This document shows, in pieces, positions 15,847 to 24,523 of a DNA stretch of 37,247 nt (position 1 is its first letter; each line of letters starts with the position of its first letter). The notes beneath the pieces were generated by a model. That model did no database searches. It saw nothing but the letters and a program-made list of their open reading frames with translations, and was not told the DNA's origin. The stretch covers positions 1-37,247 of the forward strand of contig JAFALA010000027.1 of NCBI GenBank assembly GCA_019234815.1, in the 5' to 3' direction. This stretch comes from Burkholderiaceae bacterium. Its GTDB lineage: Bacteria > Pseudomonadota > Gammaproteobacteria > Burkholderiales > Burkholderiaceae_C. Position numbers and translations under genes: made by a program.

Positions 15847-16785
15847 ATGAATTCCTTGCTTGCCAGTCATCGCTACATTGCTGCGCCGTCCTTGCTGCGC
15901 GAGGCGCGCTACCTCCTGGGCGTGGACGGGGGCGGAACCGGCACGCGAGTGCGCCTGGCCGATGCGTCCGGGCAGGTTCTCGGTCAGGCTGAAGCGGGGC
16001 CGTCGGCGTTGGGGCAAGGGGTTGAGCAGGCTTGGATCCACATTGAAGTGGCGCTGTCGCGCGCGCTTGAAGCGGCCGGGCTGGCCCCGCTGAAGCGCGC
16101 CGAGGTGGCGATCGGGGCGGGGCTGTCCGGTGGAAACGAGCTGGCACTGGCCGAGAAATTCCTTGCGCGGCAGCCCGGCTTTGCTGCGGTGCTGCTCGAC
16201 AACGACGGTTTCACCACCGTGCTGGGCGCCCATGGCGGGAGGCCGGGCGCGGTGATGGCGGCGGGCACGGGCGTCGTGGGGGAGGCCTTGCGTCGCGACG
16301 GCAGCCGGGTGTGTGTCAGCGGCTGGGGGTGGATCACCGGAGACGAGGGCAGCGGCGCCTGGCTGGGATTGCGGGCCATGCGGCACGCGCAGCAGGCCCT
16401 GGACGGGCGCGTGCCCGTCACGCCGCTGGCTCGGGCCATCTGGTCCGTGGCGGGGTCCAAGCGGACCGATGTGCTCGCCTGGTGCAGCGCGGCCGGCCAG
16501 CATGGCTTCGCCACGCTGGCGCCGCTGGTGTTCGAGATGGCGGCGCAGGACGCGACGGCGCGCGGATTCCTGAGCGATGCTGTGGCGGCGCTCGAGTTGC
16601 TGGCGGAGGTGGTGGATCCGCGGCATGAGCTGCCGCTGGCGCTGTGTGGCAGCATTGCGCGCCGGCTGAAGTCCGAGTTTTCCGCCGGCGTGCAGGCGCG
16701 CTGCGTCGAGCCGCAGGGCGATTCGGCCGACGGCGCCTTGCTGATGGCGCGCAGCGAACTCGGTGGTCTTTTGGAATCAAGATGA
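15847..16785 (+). CDS. BadF/BcrA-type N-acetylglucosamine kinase
   Basis: 312 residues. ATPases of the BadF/BadG/BcrA/BcrD fold include the GlcNAc kinases, which make GlcNAc-6-phosphate in the cytoplasm. The phosphate-1 motif is LLGVDGGGTGTRVRLAD. The adenosine region includes VMAAGTGVVGEAL, and GWGWITGDEGSGAWLG is typical of this kinase group. Neighbouring nagA and a deaminase support GlcNAc as the substrate. Start at 15847; there is no visible Shine-Dalgarno because a candidate operator occupies 15826-15842, so translation may be leaderless. The stop overlaps the GntR gene start (ATGA). GlcN or other amino sugars are alternative substrates. Confidence 0.88.
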   Translation: MNSLLASHRYIAAPSLLREARYLLGVDGGGTGTRVRLADASGQVLGQAEAGPSALGQGVEQAWIHIEVALSRALEAAGLAPLKRAEVAIGAGLSGGNELALAEKFLARQPGFAAVLLDNDGFTTVLGAHGGRPGAVMAAGTGVVGEALRRDGSRVCVSGWGWITGDEGSGAWLGLRAMRHAQQALDGRVPVTPLARAIWSVAGSKRTDVLAWCSAAGQHGFATLAPLVFEMAAQDATARGFLSDAVAALELLAEVVDPRHELPLALCGSIARRLKSEFSAGVQARCVEPQGDSADGALLMARSELGGLLESR

Positions 16786-17522
16786 GCAAAGAAGCGTTTC
16801 AATTCACGCCCGACGAAAATGCATCGTCGCCGCTGTACCTGCAGTTGGCGCACAAGCTGGCCGAAGCCATTCATGGCGGACGTTATCAGGCGGACGAGGC
16901 CCTGCCCTCCGAGCGCGTGCTGGCCGAATCACTGAACCTTTCGCGGGTGACAGCGCGCAAGGCGATCGACCGACTGGTCGAGCAAGGCCTGATCGTGCGC
17001 AAGCACGGCTCCGGCAACTACATCGCCCCGCGGCTGGTGCAGCCGCTCTCGCGGCTCAGCAGCTTTTCCGAAGAACTGCGCCAGCGCGGCTTCACGCCGA
17101 GTTCGCGCTGGCTGAACCGGGGCTTGAACGTGGCCCAGCCCGACGAGCAGCTGTCCCTGGGCATCGCCATGGGCAAGCGGGTGGCGCGCCTGGAGCGCCT
17201 GCGCCTGGCCGATTCGGTGGTGATGGCCTACGAGGTCAGCGTGCTGCCTGAAAGCGTGCTGCCGGACCCTGAGCAGGTGGGCTCGTCCCTGTATGAGTAT
17301 CTGGGCCAGTCGGGCATCACGCCAGCGCGGGCCCTGCAGCATATCCGCGCCATCAATGCAGACTCCAAGCTGGCCAAGCTGCTCGACGTGCCGGTCGGAC
17401 AGGCGGTCCTGTTCATCACTCGCATGGCGTATCTGGAATCGGGACAGGCCATCGAGCTGACCCATTCGTATTGCCGCAGCGATTACTACGATTTCGTGGC
17501 CGAAATGAGGCGAGGCGGATGA
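16782..17522 (+). CDS. GntR-family regulator (HutC/UTRA subfamily), likely GlcNAc repressor
   Basis: 246 residues. An N-terminal winged helix-turn-helix (about 12-80: SPLYLQLAHKLAEAIHGG, LPSERVLAESLNLSRVTARK, LIVRKHGSGNYIAP) precedes a UTRA ligand-binding domain (about 95-240) of the HutC subfamily. Relatives (NagR, NagQ, DasR, YvoA) sense GlcNAc-6-phosphate or GlcN-6-phosphate. The gene lies between the kinase and nagA, overlapping both by ATGA, so it is co-expressed with the pathway it probably represses. Start at 16782 follows a GGAATCAAG region inside the kinase gene. The repeated TGGTAY-N5-TGGNNT elements in the locus are its most likely operators, though direct repeats are unusual for GntR proteins. 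Confidence 0.92.
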   Translation: MSKEAFQFTPDENASSPLYLQLAHKLAEAIHGGRYQADEALPSERVLAESLNLSRVTARKAIDRLVEQGLIVRKHGSGNYIAPRLVQPLSRLSSFSEELRQRGFTPSSRWLNRGLNVAQPDEQLSLGIAMGKRVARLERLRLADSVVMAYEVSVLPESVLPDPEQVGSSLYEYLGQSGITPARALQHIRAINADSKLAKLLDVPVGQAVLFITRMAYLESGQAIELTHSYCRSDYYDFVAEMRRGG

Positions 17523-18646
17523 CGCAACTTGAGGGATTTGTGCTGACGCCGCAGGGCTTTGTTCGCGGCCGCCTGGAGCACGAGCAGGGCCGCATTGCCG
17601 GCATCCGCGGCACGGCGGTTTCCGAATCCGAAGTGCGCCTCGGCGCGCACGAGCTGCCCTTGCTGCTGCCCGGCTTCATCGACACGCACGTGCATGGCGG
17701 CGGCGGCCGCGACACCATGGAAGGCGCGGACGCGATCAGCGCCATCTCGCGCATGCACGCCCGCCATGGCACGACCTCGCTGCTGGCCACCACCATGACC
17801 GCGCCGCTCGACGATATCCGCCGGGCCTTGCGCGCGCTGGCGCCGGTTTGCGAGCAGCGCGAGACCGGCGCGGCCCGCGTGCTGGGCGTGCACCTGGAAG
17901 GCCCCTACATCAACCCCGGCAAGCTGGGCGCGCAGCCCGACTTCGCGCGGACCGCGTCGCTGGCGGAAATCCAGGCCTTGCATGCGCTGGCGCCGCTGCG
18001 TCTCATCACGCTGGCGCCCGAGCTGCCGGGCTACCTCGATCTGGTGTCGCAGCTCAGTGCGGCCGGCTTCAAGGTCCAGATCGGGCATTCGCTGGGCACC
18101 TACGAGGACGGCGTGGCGGCATTGGAGCATGGCGCGAGCGGATTCACGCACCTGTTCAACGCCATGACGGGCCTGCACCATCGCGAGCCGGGCCTGGTCG
18201 GCGCGGCGCTGGCGCATGCGCGTTTCTCGGAAATCATCCCCGACCTGCTGCATGTCCATCCCGGCGCCATGAAGGTGGCTTTGCGTGCCATTCCCTGCCT
18301 GTTCTGCGTGACCGATTCAACGGCCGCCGCGGGCATGCCCGACGGCGAGTACCGCCTGGGCCGGCATCAGGTGACCAAGTGCATGGGTGGTGTCCGTCTG
18401 GCCGACGGCACGCTCGCCGGCAGCACCCTGACCATGGACCAGGCGCTGCGCAACCTGGTCGGGCTGGGGCTTGAAATCGAAGATGCCTCGCGGCGTGTGT
18501 CCACCCATGCCGCCGACTACCTGGGGCTGGACGAACGGGGCCGCCTGCAAGTCGGCGCCTGGGCCGACGTGGTGGTCCTGAATCGCAAACTGGAACTACA
18601 GCGCGTGCTGGTGGAGGGAGACGAAATTGACCTCGAGAATGCTTGA
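17519..18646 (+). CDS. nagA: N-acetylglucosamine-6-phosphate deacetylase
   Basis: 375 residues. NagA removes the acetyl group of GlcNAc-6-phosphate to give GlcN-6-phosphate in the cytoplasm. Amidohydrolase hallmarks are present: PGFIDTHVHGGGG, the metal-binding Glu in LGVHLEGPYINPGKLGAQ, His residues in KVQIGHSLG and GFTHLFNAMTG, and the catalytic Asp in CVTDSTAAAGMPDG. Length is normal. The start at 17519 overlaps the GntR stop (ATGA) and has GAGGCGG just upstream. The stop overlaps the start of the next gene by 20 bases. The product is the substrate of the SIS-type deaminase that follows. Confidence 0.96.
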   Translation: MTQLEGFVLTPQGFVRGRLEHEQGRIAGIRGTAVSESEVRLGAHELPLLLPGFIDTHVHGGGGRDTMEGADAISAISRMHARHGTTSLLATTMTAPLDDIRRALRALAPVCEQRETGAARVLGVHLEGPYINPGKLGAQPDFARTASLAEIQALHALAPLRLITLAPELPGYLDLVSQLSAAGFKVQIGHSLGTYEDGVAALEHGASGFTHLFNAMTGLHHREPGLVGAALAHARFSEIIPDLLHVHPGAMKVALRAIPCLFCVTDSTAAAGMPDGEYRLGRHQVTKCMGGVRLADGTLAGSTLTMDQALRNLVGLGLEIEDASRRVSTHAADYLGLDERGRLQVGAWADVVVLNRKLELQRVLVEGDEIDLENA

Positions 18647-19649
18647 TGAAGCCCTGAGCGCCCCCCATACCGTCGGGCAACAAATGGCTGCGGACTCTGC
18701 GGGGTATGCCGCGTTGGGACGGGCCCTGCGGGAGGCGCCGCCAAGCGCCATGCTGACGGTGGCGCGCGGCAGCTCCGACCATGCCGCGCATTACCTGGCC
18801 TATCTGGTGATGGCACGCCTGGGCCGGCTGGTCACGTCCCTGCCGATGTCGCTGATCACGCTGTACCAGAGCCGCATCGCCTGCGAAGGCCTGGTGTCGC
18901 TGGCGTTTTCGCAATCGGGCCAGAGCCCCGACCTGGTGGCGCCCACGCAGTTCTTCCGCGCCGGCGGTGCACGTACGGTGGCTTTCGTCAATGCCGAGAA
19001 TTCGCCGCTGGCCGAAGCGGCTGAATTTGTATTCGGGCTGCATGCCGGGCCCGAGCGCAGCGTCGCGGCGACCAAGAGCTACTTGGCCCAACTGGTGGCC
19101 GGCGCGCGCGTCGTGGCCGCCTGGCAGGACGACGACCTGCTGCAGGCGGCATTGCAGCAATTGCCCGCCGTGCTGACGCAGGCCAGCCAATTGAAATGGG
19201 ATGCGGCGGTCGACGCCCTGAAAGACGCGGACCGTCTGTTCGTGATCGGCCGGGGCACGGGGCTGCCCGTGGCCCTGGAAGCGGCGCTCAAGTTCAAGGA
19301 GACCTGCGGCATCCAGGCAGAGGCATTCTCGGGGGCCGAGGTCAAGCATGGCCCCATGGCTCTGGTGGACGAAGGCTATCCGCTGCTGGTGTTTGCGCCG
19401 CGGGGACCGGCGCAGGCCGGTTTGCTGGCGCTGGCCGACGAAATGCGCGGCCGTGGCGCACGCGTGCTGCTGGCGGCGCCGCAGGGCACGCCGGGCGCCG
19501 AGCTGCCCCTGGCCTGTGCCGGCCATGAAGACCTGGACCCCATCGCCGTGGCGCAAAGCTTCTACCCCATGGTGGAAGCGCTGGCGCAGGCGCGCGGTAT
19601 GAATCCCGACGAGCCGCCTCATCTGGCCAAGGTCACCAAGACACATTGA
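18627..19649 (+). CDS. SIS-domain glucosamine-6-phosphate deaminase (NagB-II type)
   Basis: 340 residues with two SIS domains, resembling the isomerase half of GlmS but without the glutaminase half. NagB-II enzymes of this kind turn GlcN-6-phosphate into fructose-6-phosphate and ammonia, replacing the classical NagB. Visible SIS motifs: LTVARGSSDHAAHYLAY, SLAFSQSGQSPDLVAPT, RSVAATKSYLAQLVAG, FVIGRGTGLPVALEAALKFK and FSGAEVKHGPMALVDEGYP. The TTG at 18627 is preferred because GGGAG lies a few bases upstream; the ATG at 18639 is an alternative. Overlap with nagA and the 7-base gap before the GH3 gene show tight operon packing. No classical nagB is in the window. Confidence 0.92.
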   Translation: MTSRMLDEALSAPHTVGQQMAADSAGYAALGRALREAPPSAMLTVARGSSDHAAHYLAYLVMARLGRLVTSLPMSLITLYQSRIACEGLVSLAFSQSGQSPDLVAPTQFFRAGGARTVAFVNAENSPLAEAAEFVFGLHAGPERSVAATKSYLAQLVAGARVVAAWQDDDLLQAALQQLPAVLTQASQLKWDAAVDALKDADRLFVIGRGTGLPVALEAALKFKETCGIQAEAFSGAEVKHGPMALVDEGYPLLVFAPRGPAQAGLLALADEMRGRGARVLLAAPQGTPGAELPLACAGHEDLDPIAVAQSFYPMVEALAQARGMNPDEPPHLAKVTKTH

Positions 19650-19656
19650 TTCCGCC

Positions 19657-21144
19657 ATGACGTCTCAACCTTCAGCATTCCATCCCGGGACCCTGGTGAT
19701 GGTCGATATCCAGGGCAAGCGCCTGGACCCGGACACGGCGGAATTCCTCAGGAAGCACCGCATCCGCGCGGTCTGCCTGTTCCGCAAGAACCTCGGCACC
19801 GAGGCCGAGGTGCTGCAGCTCACGCGGGACCTGAAAGACGTGCTGGGCCCGCAGGCCTTGATCGCGCTCGACCAGGAAGGCGGCTCGGTGGTGCGCGCCA
19901 CCTTCCTGCCGCAGGCACCTTCGGCCATGTGCCTGGGCGCAGCGGGCGACGAGGAACTGGCCTGCGAGGTGGGCGCCGCGGTGGCGCGCGGGCTGCGCAG
20001 TATCGGCGTCAACTGGAACTTCGCGCCGGTGCTCGACGTCAACAACAACCCGCACAACCCGGTCATCGCGGAGCGCAGTTTTTCGGAGCGCGCGGACGAG
20101 GTGACGCGCCTGGCCGGCGCCTGGATGCGCGGCTCCCTGCGCGAAGGCGTGGCCTGCTGCGTCAAGCATTTCCCCGGGCACGGCGACACCCATGTGGACT
20201 CGCACCTGGACCTGCCCACGGTGAATAAGTCCAGGGCCGAACTCGACGCGCTGGAGCTGGTGCCGTTCAAGGCGCTGCACGAACTCGCGCCGGCGGTGAT
20301 GACGGCGCACATCGTCTATCCGCAAATCGATCCGGCGTATCCGGCGACCCTGTCGCGCAAGCTGCTGGGGGGCATCCTGCGCGAGGAATGGGGCTATCAG
20401 GGCGTGGTGATCACCGACGCATTGATGATGAAGGCCATTTGCGAGCGCTACGGCTTTGACCGTGCGGCCGTGCTGGCCATACAGGCCGGCGCCGACATGG
20501 TGCTGGCGCAGGGCTCGCTGCATGAGCAGGAGCAGGCCATTCAGGCCTTGACCGGCGCATTTGAGCGCGGTGAGCTGAGCCTGGCGCAGGGGCAGACTGC
20601 GCGCGCGCGGCTCGATGCATTGGTGCAGGCTTTTCCGGTGCGTTTCGATGCGTATGGGGAGCCGGCGCGCCTGCAGGACGAGGCCTTGATGCACAGGGCC
20701 TGGTCGCAGGGGCTGGCGGCATTGCGCGGCGCCCGGGCGCCGCAGGCCGGGCGCCCCCTGCGCGTCTATACGCAGGCCAGCGTGCCTTGCGACGGGGTGT
20801 CGGAGGCCGGCCCTTCCGCCGAGCAGGTGTTTGAGCTGTTCCGCGGCTTCGCGGACGTGGAAATGGTCGCGCTGGAATCGCTCGATGCCTTGCAATGGTC
20901 GGCCGTGCCCGCGGACGGCCGGTTCAACATCGTGGCGTCCAATCATCGCGCCCGCTATGGCCGGGAGGTCGGCGATTGGCGGCCCGACCTGCACCTGGTG
21001 CTGTGGAATCCATTTCAGGCGCTGGACATCGGCGTGCCCACTGTGCTGAGCTGGGGCTACGCGCAAGGCGCGATGGCGGCGGTCAAGGACTGGCTGGAGG
21101 GGCGGAGCCAGGCGCAAGGCCGCTCTCCGGTCACCCTGGGGTGA
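19657..21144 (+). CDS. GH3 beta-N-acetylhexosaminidase (NagZ-type)
   Basis: 495 residues, no signal peptide, so cytoplasmic. GH3 enzymes of the NagZ branch release terminal beta-GlcNAc. The NagZ-specific loop with the catalytic His is present (KHFPGHGDTHVDSH, from K170), and the nucleophile Asp is in VVITDALMM (D254). Also seen are ALDQEGGSVVR and WNFAPVLDVN. NagZ of E. coli is about 340 residues; here about 150 extra C-terminal residues resemble the second GH3 domain found in longer family members. In this context it likely splits imported chitobiose or chito-oligomers, though peptidoglycan recycling is also possible. The gene is 7 bases behind the deaminase gene. The transporter follows 24 bases downstream. 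Confidence 0.92.
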   Translation: MTSQPSAFHPGTLVMVDIQGKRLDPDTAEFLRKHRIRAVCLFRKNLGTEAEVLQLTRDLKDVLGPQALIALDQEGGSVVRATFLPQAPSAMCLGAAGDEELACEVGAAVARGLRSIGVNWNFAPVLDVNNNPHNPVIAERSFSERADEVTRLAGAWMRGSLREGVACCVKHFPGHGDTHVDSHLDLPTVNKSRAELDALELVPFKALHELAPAVMTAHIVYPQIDPAYPATLSRKLLGGILREEWGYQGVVITDALMMKAICERYGFDRAAVLAIQAGADMVLAQGSLHEQEQAIQALTGAFERGELSLAQGQTARARLDALVQAFPVRFDAYGEPARLQDEALMHRAWSQGLAALRGARAPQAGRPLRVYTQASVPCDGVSEAGPSAEQVFELFRGFADVEMVALESLDALQWSAVPADGRFNIVASNHRARYGREVGDWRPDLHLVLWNPFQALDIGVPTVLSWGYAQGAMAAVKDWLEGRSQAQGRSPVTLG

Positions 21145-21168
21145 GGCGCAATTGAGGAGCAGGGCAAG

Positions 21169-22473
21169 ATGAGCGAACCAAAAGACTCTCCGATCCGCTG
21201 GGTGCCCAGCCTGTATTTCGTGCAGGGCTTGCAGTTCTTCGTGGTGATGCTGTTTGCGGGCCTGATGTTCAAGAGCGTCGGCGTGGCCAACGACCAGATC
21301 GCGCGCTGGACCGGCGTGCTGGGCCTGGCCTGGGCTCTCAAGCCGCTCTGGAGTCCGTTTCTCGAGCTGGCGCGCAGCAAGAAGCTGATCGTCGTGGTCA
21401 CGCAATTCACCGGCGCCCTGGGCATGGGCTTGATGGCGCTGGCCTTGCAATTGCCGCACTATTTCGCCGTCAGCATTGCCGTGCTGTTCCTGCTCGCCTA
21501 TGCCTCAGCCACGCATGACATCGCTTGCGACGGCCTGTACATGGCGTCGCTGGACAACGGCCAGCAGGCCGCGTATGCGGGCTGGCAGGGCGCCTTTTTC
21601 AACGCCTCCAAATATCTCACGCTCGGGGGCTTGCTGATGCTGGGAGGCTACCTCCAAAACGAGATGGGCGCCTTCAATGCCTGGTCGTGCATCTTCCTGT
21701 TGCTGGCCGTGCTGCTGGTCTTGCTGGCCAGCTACAACGCGTGGCATTTGCCGGGCGCCTTGAATACAGCGCATGCCGATTTGCATGCAGCCGCAGTGCT
21801 CAAAACATTTGCCGGGGTTGTTCAGGCGTTCTTGCGCAAGCCGGGTATTTGGCTGGCGGTGCTGTTCATCGTGCTGTTCCGTTTTGCCGAGGGCCAGGTG
21901 CAGACGATCGGCCCGCTGTTCCTGATCGAAGCCCGCAGCAAAGGGGGCTTGGGATTGACGGCAGAACAGGTGGGCGGCATTTACGGCACGGTAGGCACGA
22001 CCACGTTTCTGATCGGCAGTATTGCGGGCGGCTATTTCACTTCGTGGCTGGGTCTCAAGCGGGCAATGCCTTTCTTGATCCTGGCCATGGCCGTGCCGAA
22101 TGCGGTCTTTTACTTCCTGAGCACGCTGCTGCCTACCGACATGCTGCAGATCGGACTGGCCGTGGCCGTGGAGAACATGGGTTATGGTTTCGGTTTCGTG
22201 GGCATGATTCTCTACATCATGCAGGCGGTGGCGCCGGGCCCGTACCAGACCGCGCATTACGCCCTGGGTTCGGGCGTCATGCAGCTGGGCTTCATTTTTT
22301 CCAAGACCATCAGCGGCGACATCCAGGTCGCCATGGGCTATCCGCATTTCTTCCTCTGGACCATTGCCTGCGGTGTTCCGGCGCTGGTGCTGATGTTCTT
22401 CGTGAAGATGCCCGGCAAGGCCAGGTCTGACGGCATGGCTGCGGCCGCGGCAGAAGGCGTGGCCGGCGCATGA
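21169..22473 (+). CDS. AmpG-like MFS transporter
   Basis: 434 residues with about twelve membrane helices. The start (RWVPSLYFVQGLQFFVVMLF) and the WALKPLWSPFLEL loop are typical of the AmpG/SLC45-like branch of the major facilitator superfamily. AmpG imports GlcNAc-anhydromuropeptides; related genes in nag/chitin loci are thought to import GlcNAc or chitobiose. Placement between the GH3 and GH16 genes favours uptake of chitin oligosaccharides across the inner membrane, feeding the GH3 enzyme. A GGAGCAGGGCAAG stretch precedes the ATG at 21169. The stop overlaps the next start (ATGA). The real substrate is not visible from sequence. Confidence 0.88.
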   Translation: MSEPKDSPIRWVPSLYFVQGLQFFVVMLFAGLMFKSVGVANDQIARWTGVLGLAWALKPLWSPFLELARSKKLIVVVTQFTGALGMGLMALALQLPHYFAVSIAVLFLLAYASATHDIACDGLYMASLDNGQQAAYAGWQGAFFNASKYLTLGGLLMLGGYLQNEMGAFNAWSCIFLLLAVLLVLLASYNAWHLPGALNTAHADLHAAAVLKTFAGVVQAFLRKPGIWLAVLFIVLFRFAEGQVQTIGPLFLIEARSKGGLGLTAEQVGGIYGTVGTTTFLIGSIAGGYFTSWLGLKRAMPFLILAMAVPNAVFYFLSTLLPTDMLQIGLAVAVENMGYGFGFVGMILYIMQAVAPGPYQTAHYALGSGVMQLGFIFSKTISGDIQVAMGYPHFFLWTIACGVPALVLMFFVKMPGKARSDGMAAAAAEGVAGA

Positions 22474-23387
22474 AGCGCCGGCTGAAGACCGCGCTCGCCA
22501 TGTGCCTGTGGGCCGCATGTGCCCAGGCCTTTAGCGCGCCTGCCGCCCCGCAGGTCTTTTTCGACGATTTCAGTTACCAGGATCGTCCTGCGCTGTGGGC
22601 AGGCGGTTGGCGGCCGCGCACCCAGGCCGGGCATCCTGGCGTCGAAGGCGCCGCCTGGGCCGACGACGTCTTCGAATTGGTGGATGATCCGGATCGACCC
22701 GGCAACAGGCTGCTGCGGCTCGAGGCGCGCAGCGACGGCACTGGCGCCGGCACGCGCCAGGCGCAGATCTGCCACGCCCGCAAATACCTGGAAGGCACGT
22801 ATGCGGCGCGGGTCCGCTTTCGCGACCACCCCAGCCAGGGGCAGGGCGGCGACCCCATCATCCAGACCTTCTATCTGGTGAGTCCGCTCAGGCACGACTA
22901 CGCCCCCGATTTCAGCGAGATCGACTGGGAGTACCTGCCCAACGGCGGCTGGGGCAGCGCCGCCACGCGCCTGTACGGCATCAGCTGGCAGACGGTTCGA
23001 TTGGACCCCTGGGACGCCTACAACCAGGCGCACCAGGAAATGCGCAGCCTGGACGGCTGGCATGTGCTGATGATGCAGGTCGGCCAGGGGCACACGCGCC
23101 TGTTCATCGATGGCAAGCCGGTGGATCGGCACGGCGGCCGCAATTACCCCGTGGTGCCCATGTCCATCAACTTCAGCCTCTGGTTCGCGCCGGACGGTTT
23201 GCTGCCGCCGGCTCCGCCGGCACGCGTTTACGAAGAGGATGTCGATTGGGTGTACCACGTGCGCCAGCAGTTGCAGAGCCCCGACCAGGTGCTGCGCGCG
23301 GTCAAGCGCTTGCGGCGCCATGGGGTGGCGCGACAAGACAGCGTACCCGAGGCCGATCCGCCGCTGCCCAGCGCTTGCGATTTCTGA
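22470..23387 (+). CDS. Secreted GH16-family glycoside hydrolase
   Basis: 305 residues. A signal peptide is evident (KTALAMCLWAACAQAFSAPA). The core is a GH16 jelly-roll with the catalytic ExDxE motif in DFSEIDWEYLP (E150, D152, E154) and the substrate-cleft segments YAARVRFRD, TRLFIDGKPV and SINFSLWF. GH16 enzymes act on beta-glucans, agars, carrageenans and, in fungal Crh proteins, transfer chitin to glucan. Nothing in the family name predicts chitin cleavage, so its place in a GlcNAc operon is notable. The start overlaps the transporter stop by ATGA, which shows tight co-expression. The C-terminal 40 residues are basic and Pro-rich and lie outside the fold. Confidence 0.85.
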   Translation: MKRRLKTALAMCLWAACAQAFSAPAAPQVFFDDFSYQDRPALWAGGWRPRTQAGHPGVEGAAWADDVFELVDDPDRPGNRLLRLEARSDGTGAGTRQAQICHARKYLEGTYAARVRFRDHPSQGQGGDPIIQTFYLVSPLRHDYAPDFSEIDWEYLPNGGWGSAATRLYGISWQTVRLDPWDAYNQAHQEMRSLDGWHVLMMQVGQGHTRLFIDGKPVDRHGGRNYPVVPMSINFSLWFAPDGLLPPAPPARVYEEDVDWVYHVRQQLQSPDQVLRAVKRLRRHGVARQDSVPEADPPLPSACDF

Positions 23388-23417
23388 TCCAGACCCGTCC
23401 CCAGATGAAAGCAAACC

Positions 23418-24512
23418 ATGAGTTCGATAGCTCCCCTTGAATCCAGACGCCTGGCTTCCGTGGACGCGTTGCGTGGCATCACGGTGGCCGCGATGCTGCT
23501 GGTCAATGACCCTGGCGACTGGGGCCACGTATTTGCGCCGCTGGAGCATGCGTCCTGGCATGGTTGCACACCGACGGACTTGATCTTTCCGTTCTTCCTG
23601 TTCATCGTCGGCGTGTCGATCGTGCTGAGCCTGGGGCCGCGCCTGGACGGCGGTGCGGCGCCAGGGCCGCTGGTGCAAGGCGTGCTGCGCCGCGCCGCCC
23701 GCATTCTCGCGCTGGGTCTGGTGCTGCACGTGCTGGCCTGGTGGCTGATGCACAAGCCCGAGTTCAGGCCCATGGGAGTGTTGCAGCGCATCGGCATTTG
23801 CTTCGGCCTGGCGGCCTGGGCGGCGATCCAACTGCGTGCACGCGGGCAATGGTGTTTGATCGCCGCCTTGCTGCTCGGCTATTGGGCGCTCCTGTATTTT
23901 GGCGGCACGGGCCCGGATCCTTACGCCTGGATAGGCAACTTGGCGTCGCGCGTCGATACGGCCGCGCTGGGCCGCTTCGCCTACGAGTGGGACGCGCGGA
24001 CCGGCCTGGCGCATGACCCGGAAGGCCTGTTGAGCACGCTGGGCGCCTTGGCCACCACCCTGCTCGGCGTGCGGGCCGGCGATGCCCTGCGGCGCGGCCG
24101 CATCAAGGCCTTGCTGGCGCTCGGCGCGGCGGCAGCCGTGCTGGGGCTGGCCTGGTCCGCCGTGCTGCCCTTGAACAAGCAGCTCTGGACTTCGTCCTAT
24201 GTGCTGTGGACCGCGGGCCTGGCGGCCTTGGCGTTGGTGGCCGCGCACCAATGGGTGGACGTGTGGCGCCGGCCTGCATGGGGACAGGCCTTTGGCAAGA
24301 ATGCCATTGCGGTTTATGGCGGCGCCTGGATGGCGACCGTGCTGCTGGAAGGCTCGCGCTGCGCCGGTCCGCTTTATCACGCCCTGTTCGATCCCATGCA
24401 GCCCTGGCTCGGTGCCGAGGGGCAATCCCTGGCCTATGCCGTGGGCTTCGTGGTGGTCTGGTGGCTGGCGGCGCGGCTGCTTGATGCCAGGGCGATCTAC
24501 CTGAAGCTTTGA
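23418..24512 (+). CDS. NagX-like membrane acetyltransferase family protein (HGSNAT-related)
   Basis: 364 residues, about ten membrane helices. The start SRRLASVDALRGITVAAMLLVN and the GCTPTDLIFPFFLFIVGVSIVL segment are diagnostic of the NagX/DUF5009 family, related to human heparan-alpha-glucosaminide N-acetyltransferase. Conserved His (EHASWHG) and Asp (TPTDL) fit that catalytic region. Bacterial members sit in GlcNAc loci of proteobacteria. They are thought to act on GlcN or GlcNAc at the inner membrane, but no clear activity is established. Start ATG 23418, 30 bases after the GH16 gene. A DUF6445 gene follows 11 bases after its stop. Confidence 0.88.
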   Translation: MSSIAPLESRRLASVDALRGITVAAMLLVNDPGDWGHVFAPLEHASWHGCTPTDLIFPFFLFIVGVSIVLSLGPRLDGGAAPGPLVQGVLRRAARILALGLVLHVLAWWLMHKPEFRPMGVLQRIGICFGLAAWAAIQLRARGQWCLIAALLLGYWALLYFGGTGPDPYAWIGNLASRVDTAALGRFAYEWDARTGLAHDPEGLLSTLGALATTLLGVRAGDALRRGRIKALLALGAAAAVLGLAWSAVLPLNKQLWTSSYVLWTAGLAALALVAAHQWVDVWRRPAWGQAFGKNAIAVYGGAWMATVLLEGSRCAGPLYHALFDPMQPWLGAEGQSLAYAVGFVVVWWLAARLLDARAIYLKL

Positions 24513-24523
24513 GGTTTGTTGCA

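Noticed and set aside
14953-16626. 557-codon minus-strand open frame across chitinase and kinase
   Set aside because: It spans two well-supported plus-strand genes and the regulatory gap between them, with no recognisable domain.
18234-19658. 474-codon minus-strand frame opposite nagA and the deaminase
   Set aside because: It is antisense to two genes with clear catalytic motifs and has no known domain.
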